38,069 nt of DNA, taken from Caballeronia sp. GTDB taxonomy: Bacteria; Pseudomonadota; Gammaproteobacteria; Burkholderiales; Burkholderiaceae. A program made the position numbers and the translations under genes. The notes beneath the pieces are model-generated. The model was given only the letters and a program-made list of their open reading frames with translations. It did not search any database and was not told the DNA's origin. Positions 34,033 through 38,069 of the stretch are shown here, piece after piece; the first letter of the stretch is position 1; the number at the start of each line of letters is the position of its first letter. The stretch is from NCBI RefSeq assembly GCF_028292365.1, contig NZ_JAQGMM010000221.1, forward strand, positions 1 through 38,069. Direction: 5' to 3'.

Positions 34033-34461
34033 TTACTGGGCCTGGATCTTTCTCGGCTTTGGCGGCGTTTGCACCTTGCTGTACTGGAACTCTGGCGTGT
34101 CTTTCAGTGCTTCCTTCGTTGCGCCCGCCAGATAGAAGTTGCCGTTACGTATGTCGAGCGAGGCAATGGGGACGGCGACGTCATGCGTGGCGACACCAAG
34201 GAAGCCACCGGTTGCGATGACGGCCGCTGAAACTGTCGTATCCGGCGAAATGACCAGATCGAGGATGGAACCGATTTTCTCGTTCTTGTCGTTGTAGACC
34301 GCTTTCCCAAGGATGCTCTTTTTAGCGCTCCAGCCCTGCAGCAATGCTTGCGACTGTTGGACCGTCACGGACAGCGGCTGGGTGCCGGCCACTTGTGCTT
34401 GCGCACCCATGCTTGCCGCGCCAATCAGGGTTGCAACCGTCACGCTTTGCCAAATTTTCAT
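34033..34461 (-). CDS. Exported PRC-barrel domain protein
   Basis: A 142-residue protein with an N-terminal signal peptide (TVATLIGAASMGAQAQ, cleavage probably after about residue 22) and a PRC-barrel from about 48 to 115 (SILGKAVYNDKNEKIGSILDLVI, then GGFLGVATHDVAVPIASL). It ends in a basic/Pro tail. Exported PRC-barrel proteins are common in Burkholderiaceae; their role is unknown. ATG 34461 has GAGAAA upstream. The gene is monocistronic and converges on the lyase operon across a shared terminator. Confidence 0.9.
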   Translation of the reverse strand: MKIWQSVTVATLIGAASMGAQAQVAGTQPLSVTVQQSQALLQGWSAKKSILGKAVYNDKNEKIGSILDLVISPDTTVSAAVIATGGFLGVATHDVAVPIASLDIRNGNFYLAGATKEALKDTPEFQYSKVQTPPKPRKIQAQ

Positions 34462-34935
34462 ATCGATTTCTCATTTCAGTAGGGTCAACGGTATGCGCAA
34501 TTTCCAGGCCTGCCAGGCATGTTTCGTCCTTCCCTGCTGTTGAAGCTGTCGCTGACTGCGCTGCACGGTCATCAATGCTCGTTTCCATGTACGCTCTCAC
34601 GCGGTCAGCGCTGCGTTCGCCCGACGCTCGTAGGCGTCGCGATCCTTAAGGTACACAGACTTATTTTGCGCGGCCATGGGTGCCACAAGCATGCCACCGC
34701 AGGCATCCCAAGGGACACCCAGCGGGGACAACGTAACCCGCCTCTAAAGCTGTTGCGTTGCACAAAAGTTGACTCTGGAGGCCCTCCGGACTTACCCCAA
34801 TGCAAATTAGTATTAGTTTGCGGTTTCAATTTCAGTGGTGAAATATTCGTGACAGGGCTAACTTGCACACATGGCGTGGCGCAATGCGGCCTATGCGAAT
34901 CGCCCCAAAAAAATAGCGGGTCAGGAGGAGGACAG
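34462..34935. other. Divergent intergenic region, about 470 bp
   Basis: This lies between the PRC-barrel and AraC genes. A long frame continues upstream of the AraC start but lacks family similarity. An AT-richer patch at about 34800-34870 holds a loose inverted repeat (GCAAA...TTTGC around TTAGTATTAG) that could be the AraC promoter or operator. Confidence 0.5.
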
Positions 34936-35940
34936 ATGGACACCATTGCGAGTGCTACGGCGTGTCGATGCGGAACGTGCGGTTATTGCCGCGCCGCACG
35001 CACGGACGCCCGGCGCGCCAACATTGTCCAGCCGGACCTGGAACTGGTCGCTGTGCCGCGCGACGAGTCGTTCAAGGTCTGGTCGCACGGTTATCCATAT
35101 CGCACGGTGCGCTGGCACTTTCATCCCGAATACGAAATCCAGGTCATTACATCGACGACGGGAAAATACTTTGTAGGCGATTACATCGGCAACTTCGCGC
35201 CCGGCAATCTGGTGATGACGGGAACGAACCTGCCGCACAACTGGGTCAGCAATGTGTCGCCGGGCGAGCGTGTGGATGAACGCTGTCTTATCCTCCAATT
35301 CGATGCCGAGGTCGTCGCTAACGCCATCAAGGTGTTCCCGGAACTCAAGTGCGTGGAGTCCTTACTCGATGCATCGCGTTGGGGTGTGCTGTTCACACCA
35401 AGAACGGGTGCGGCCGCTGAACCCATCATGCGCGAGATGCTGGGCGCGCAAGGCATGCGGCGCATCACGTTGTTTATTGAGTTGCTTGACTTGCTCGTGC
35501 ACAGCGCAGAACAAATCAAGCTCGCGAGCGCCGCTTATCGTGCGGACCCGGCGCGGTATGCCGAGACGCGCATCAATCATGTGCTTTCTTATATTGGCAA
35601 GAATCTGTCCCAGGAGTTGCGCGAGACGGAGTTGGCCGAACTCGCGGGACAAAGCGCCAGCGCCTTTTCACGATATTTCCGCCGGCATACCGGTGTGCCA
35701 TTCGTGCAATATGTGAACCGGCTGCGTATTAACCTTGCGTGCCAATTGCTGATGTCGGGTGAACTGACTATTACCGATATCTGCTATCAGGTCGGCTTTA
35801 ATAATCTTTCGAATTTTAATCGTCAGTTCCTGTTGCTGAAGGACATGTCGCCGTCGCGATGGCGCGCGTATCAGCAGCTCAATGCTGCGAGCGCGACGGA
35901 ATCGTCCGACGCTGCGGACGCCCTGGAAGCGTTTGATTAG
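34936..35940 (+). CDS. AraC-family regulator with N-terminal cysteine cluster
   Basis: A 334-residue AraC-type regulator. Residues 10-18 read CRCGTCGYC, four cysteines in the pattern C-x-C-x2-C-x2-C, before the usual cupin sensing domain (about 45-140; VRWHFHPEYEIQVI, NLVMTGTNLPHNW). The double helix-turn-helix is at about 225-320 (LAELAGQSASAFSRYFRRHTG, ITDICYQVGFNNLSNFNRQF). ATG 34936 has an ideal AGGAGGAG 6-8 bases upstream, so the cysteine cluster is part of the translated protein. It precedes the xylose-type ABC genes on the same strand (365-bp gap) and probably regulates them. The cluster could bind a metal or sense redox (inference). Confidence 0.88.
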   Translation: MDTIASATACRCGTCGYCRAARTDARRANIVQPDLELVAVPRDESFKVWSHGYPYRTVRWHFHPEYEIQVITSTTGKYFVGDYIGNFAPGNLVMTGTNLPHNWVSNVSPGERVDERCLILQFDAEVVANAIKVFPELKCVESLLDASRWGVLFTPRTGAAAEPIMREMLGAQGMRRITLFIELLDLLVHSAEQIKLASAAYRADPARYAETRINHVLSYIGKNLSQELRETELAELAGQSASAFSRYFRRHTGVPFVQYVNRLRINLACQLLMSGELTITDICYQVGFNNLSNFNRQFLLLKDMSPSRWRAYQQLNAASATESSDAADALEAFD

Positions 35941-36305
35941 CGCGGGTAGACCGCGGGACGCGGGTTAGAACATGGAATCGCGCGACGCGAACTTATCTTG
36001 GTGGTTCGCCGAGAATGTGCCGGGTTCTTCCTCGACGTAGCCAAGGTGTTGGCGCGGGCTAATAGACTATATTTTGCACTACGGAGTAAATGAATCGTGA
36101 CGCAGCGAGTGCCCGGTATCCACGCTGACGAAATTGACGTGAACGCGCACGATCGGCACTTAGTGGGACATCGATATCACTGGAAAACGAACCAGCTTTA
36201 ACAAGAAGCTTCACCCGCGGCCTAAGTAAGACTCAGGCAAGACCGCAACAAGTCCCAAGCACGGCGGCATCTGCGCCGTCATTTTTAAAAAAACGGAGAC
36301 ATTCG
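35941..36305. other. Intergenic region upstream of the sugar-binding protein gene
   Basis: A 365-bp non-coding gap. It is AT-richer at 36061-36090, a plausible promoter area for the ABC operon. No inverted repeat or RNA element was clear by eye. Confidence 0.5.
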
Positions 36306-37370
36306 ATGACCAGACTTTCGAACCAACTGATCGGCGCCGGCGTGCTGAGCCTTGGCCTCAGCCTCATAAGCAGCACGGCTGCATTCGCCGCGCCCAGTGG
36401 CACGGTCGCCTTTCTGATGCCCGACCAGGCGTCGACGCGCTACGAACAGCATGACTTCCCGGGCTTCAAGGCGGAAATGGCCAAGCTCTGCCCCGACTGC
36501 AAGGTGCTCTACCAGAACGCCAATGCCGACGTCGCGACGCAGCAGCAGCAGTTCAACTCGGTGATCGCGCAAGGCGCGAAGGTGATTGTCCTCGACCCGG
36601 TGGACTCCACTGCCGCTGCGTCGCTGGTTCATATGGCACAAGGCCAGGGGATCAAGGTTATCGCCTATGACCGGCCTGTGCCTTCGACGCCGGCCAACTA
36701 TTACGTATCGTTCGACAACGAAGGCATTGGCAAGTCCATCGCGGAGTCGCTCGTCCAGCACCTGAAAGACACGGGTGTGCCGACATCCAGGGGCGGCGTG
36801 CTCGAGGTCAATGGTTCGCCGACCGACGCGGCCGCGGGACTGATCAAGAAGGGCATCCACGCCGGCTTGGCGGGCAGCGGCTACAAGACGCTGGCCGAGT
36901 ACGACACGCCGGACTGGGCGCCGCCGAAGGCCCAGCAGTGGGTTAGCGGACAGATCACCCGCTTCGGCTCGCAGATTGTGGGTGTCGTGGCGGCGAACGA
37001 TGGTACGGGTGGCGGCGCCGTCGCGGCCTTCAAGGCAGCCGGCGTGAACCCGGTGCCGCCGGTGACCGGCAACGACGCGACGCTTGCGGGACTGCAGTTG
37101 ATCATCGCGGGCGACGAGTACAACACCATCCTGAAACCGAGCGAGATCGTCGCGGCTGCAGCGGCGAAAGTGGCTGTCGGCTTCCTGTCCGGCCAAACCC
37201 CGAAGGGTGAAACGACGCTCTTCAATACGCCGTCCCAGCTCTTCAAGCCGGCGGTCATCACGGCGAAGAACCTCAAGGCCGAGGTCGTCGACAAGGGCTT
37301 CGCGAGTGCCAAGGACCTGTGCACCGACCGTTATGCCGACGGCTGCAAGAAGCTCGGCATCACGAACTGA
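36306..37370 (+). CDS. Periplasmic sugar-binding protein (XylF-like)
   Basis: A 354-residue CUT2 substrate-binding protein. Residues 1-28 form a signal peptide (LISSTAAFAAP, cleavage after AFA). The mature domain has the XylF-like segments YQNANADVATQQQQFNSV, AQGAKVIVLDPVDS, KVIAYDRPV, and a C-terminal pair of cysteines (CTDRYADGC). AACGGAGA precedes ATG 36306. It captures a pentose or similar sugar in the periplasm. The next gene is the matching ATPase, after a hairpin that may favour the binding protein's mRNA. The AraC gene upstream is its likely regulator. Confidence 0.9.
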   Translation: MTRLSNQLIGAGVLSLGLSLISSTAAFAAPSGTVAFLMPDQASTRYEQHDFPGFKAEMAKLCPDCKVLYQNANADVATQQQQFNSVIAQGAKVIVLDPVDSTAAASLVHMAQGQGIKVIAYDRPVPSTPANYYVSFDNEGIGKSIAESLVQHLKDTGVPTSRGGVLEVNGSPTDAAAGLIKKGIHAGLAGSGYKTLAEYDTPDWAPPKAQQWVSGQITRFGSQIVGVVAANDGTGGGAVAAFKAAGVNPVPPVTGNDATLAGLQLIIAGDEYNTILKPSEIVAAAAAKVAVGFLSGQTPKGETTLFNTPSQLFKPAVITAKNLKAEVVDKGFASAKDLCTDRYADGCKKLGITN

Positions 37371-37403
37371 ACCGTCACGAACTGATTCGGCGCGACGCCG
37401 GAC

Positions 37404-37427
37404 GGGATCCGGCTCGTGCCGGGTCCC
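37404..37427 (+). terminator. Attenuating hairpin between binding-protein and ATPase genes
   Basis: GGGATCCGGC (37404-37413), a 4-nt loop TCGT and GCCGGGTCCC (37418-37427) form a 10-bp stem with one G-T wobble pair, followed by a pyrimidine-rich tract. Such hairpins often stabilise or partly terminate the message after the abundant binding protein. Confidence 0.45.
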
Positions 37428-37453
37428 TCTACTCTTAATGAGGTATCCGTCCC

Positions 37454-37879
37454 ATGACTGACGACTCCACAACACGGTCCAGGCGCGGTGAGCTGGTGCT
37501 CAGTCTGCGCGGCATCTCGAAGCACTTCGGAGCGGTCTCGGCCCTGACGGACATCGAGCTCGACGTGCATGCGGGCGAGGTGGTCGCCCTGGTGGGTGAC
37601 AACGGCGCCGGGAAATCGACGCTGGTCAAGGTGCTCGCCGGTGTGCATCAACCCAGCACCGGCACGCTCACGTTCGGCGGCAAGGAGGTCGTACTCCCCG
37701 ATCCAGGCGCGGCGCTCGATCTCGGCATCGCCACGGTCTGGCGTTGCCCGCCCGATAGCGACGCGACCACGTCGCGCACACTCGGAATGCGGGCCGATAA
37801 CTCGTTCAGGAGTGTCCAGGCCTTCACCTCCATGGCGACCTCGTCGAGGCGCAGCGGATTCAGTTCGCGTCCAAGGTAG
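37454..37879 (+). pseudogene. Sugar ABC ATPase, truncated by an inverted junction
   Basis: The start of a CUT2/XylG-type ATP-binding protein. Residues 1 to about 95 are normal: ISKHFGAVSALTDIELDV, Walker A GDNGAGKST, then GGKEVVLPDPGAALDLGIATV. After the Val the expected Q-loop FQDL is lost: the reading frame continues into the reverse complement of another ATPase copy and stops at 37879 (141 residues, against about 260 for a single-domain or 500 for a double-domain ATPase). The break is at 37727-37739, where both copies share about 13 bases. GAGG lies 9 bases before ATG 37454. It is either a real inversion or a contig-end artefact; the native gene is probably intact elsewhere. Confidence 0.8.
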
Positions 37880-38069
37880 ATGTTCGCAACGACATCGAGG
37901 TTCTCGCAGAGCGAGAGGTCCTGGAATACCGTGGCGATGCCGAGATCGAGCGCCGCGCCTGGATCGGGTAGTACGACCTCCTTGCCGCCTAACGTGATCG
38001 TGCCGGAGGTGGGTTGATGAACGCCGGCGAGCACCTTTACCAGCGTCGATTTCCCGGCGCCGTTGTCAC
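37596..38069. repeat. Imperfect inverted repeat of about 140 bp formed by two ATPase copies
   Basis: The left arm 37596-37736 and right arm 37929-38069 are reverse complements with about eight mismatches counted by eye, separated by about 190 bp that belongs only to the right-hand copy. The right arm ends exactly at the last base of the window. Confidence 0.85.
37727..38069 (-). pseudogene. Inverted internal fragment of a second sugar ABC ATPase copy
   Basis: Read on the minus strand from the window edge, this encodes DNGAGKSTLVKVLAGVHQP, then GKEVVLPDPG, the Q-loop TVFQDLSLCENLDVVANI, and the ABC signature LSGGQRQTVA, where it stops matching the family and meets the antisense of the first copy. 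It is thus a continuous internal segment, from Walker A to just past the signature motif, of an ATPase that differs from the plus-strand copy (for example TSGTITLGG here against STGTLTFGG there). Neither its 5' end nor its Walker B/3' end is present in the window. Confidence 0.8.

Noticed and set aside
34519-34935. N-terminal extension of the AraC gene by 139 codons
   Set aside because: The extension resembles no domain, while ATG 34936 has an ideal AGGAGGAG site and gives a normal AraC length.
36285-37475. 396-codon open frame antisense to the XylF-like gene
   Set aside because: The translated product is Arg/Asp/Val-rich shadow sequence with no motif, and the plus strand has a signal peptide and a complete binding-protein fold.

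Overview
The window reads as a stretch of accessory chromosome from a high-GC betaproteobacterium, most likely Burkholderiaceae (Burkholderia, Paraburkholderia or Caballeronia). This is inferred from gene style: many LysR and AraC regulators beside small catabolic operons, ACS-type MFS carriers, CUT2 sugar ABC transporters, a DmlR/tartrate dehydrogenase pair, and strong GC bias at third codon positions that produces long shadow frames. No rRNA, intact tRNA, insertion sequence, phage gene or CRISPR array was seen.

Layout. 1-6.8 kb: an SDR oxidoreductase, then a leftward block of aldo/keto reductase, ACS-family MFS carrier and M81 (MlrC-like) metallopeptidase, divergent from a LysR regulator. 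6.8-9.0 kb: a gene-poor stretch, a small cupin and a divergent AraC regulator. 9.0-12.0 kb: a YheO/DauR-like regulator overlapping an ornithine-cyclodeaminase-family gene, followed by a threonine-synthase-like PLP enzyme; this resembles an amino acid (possibly arginine or diamino acid) module. 12.2-15.8 kb: a GDSL lipoprotein esterase and a complete bacteriophytochrome histidine kinase, with no heme oxygenase or response regulator beside it. 15.9-23.2 kb: an NAD-dependent epimerase divergent from a ribose-type ABC operon (permease, binding protein, ATPase) that ends in an Asp/Glu-racemase-like gene; this converges on a Crp/Fnr regulator and a tartrate/D-malate dehydrogenase, itself divergent from a DmlR-type LysR. 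24.2-29.8 kb: small single genes (DUF1697, an unknown protein, a TauE/SafE exporter, SRPBCC and VOC proteins, and an SDR with a divergent LysR). 30.0-34.5 kb: a rightward operon of MFS carrier, LysR and aspartase/fumarase-superfamily lyase, closed by a strong bidirectional terminator and followed by a convergent PRC-barrel protein. 34.9-38.1 kb: an AraC regulator, a xylose-type sugar-binding protein and the start of its ABC ATPase.

The right end is abnormal. The ATPase gene breaks after about 95 codons and runs into a segment of a second, slightly different ATPase copy in opposite orientation, joined at about 13 bp of microhomology. The two copies form an imperfect inverted repeat that reaches the last base. 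This is either a real inversion or an assembly/library chimera.

Taken together the genes describe uptake and oxidation of small organic acids, sugars or sugar acids and amino acids, with nearly every module carrying its own adjacent regulator. The less ordinary points are the racemase-like protein lacking the second catalytic cysteine, the lyase with cysteine at a pocket position normally His or Gln, an AraC protein with an N-terminal cysteine cluster, 13-14 bp tandem repeats at three gene boundaries, and the inverted ATPase junction.
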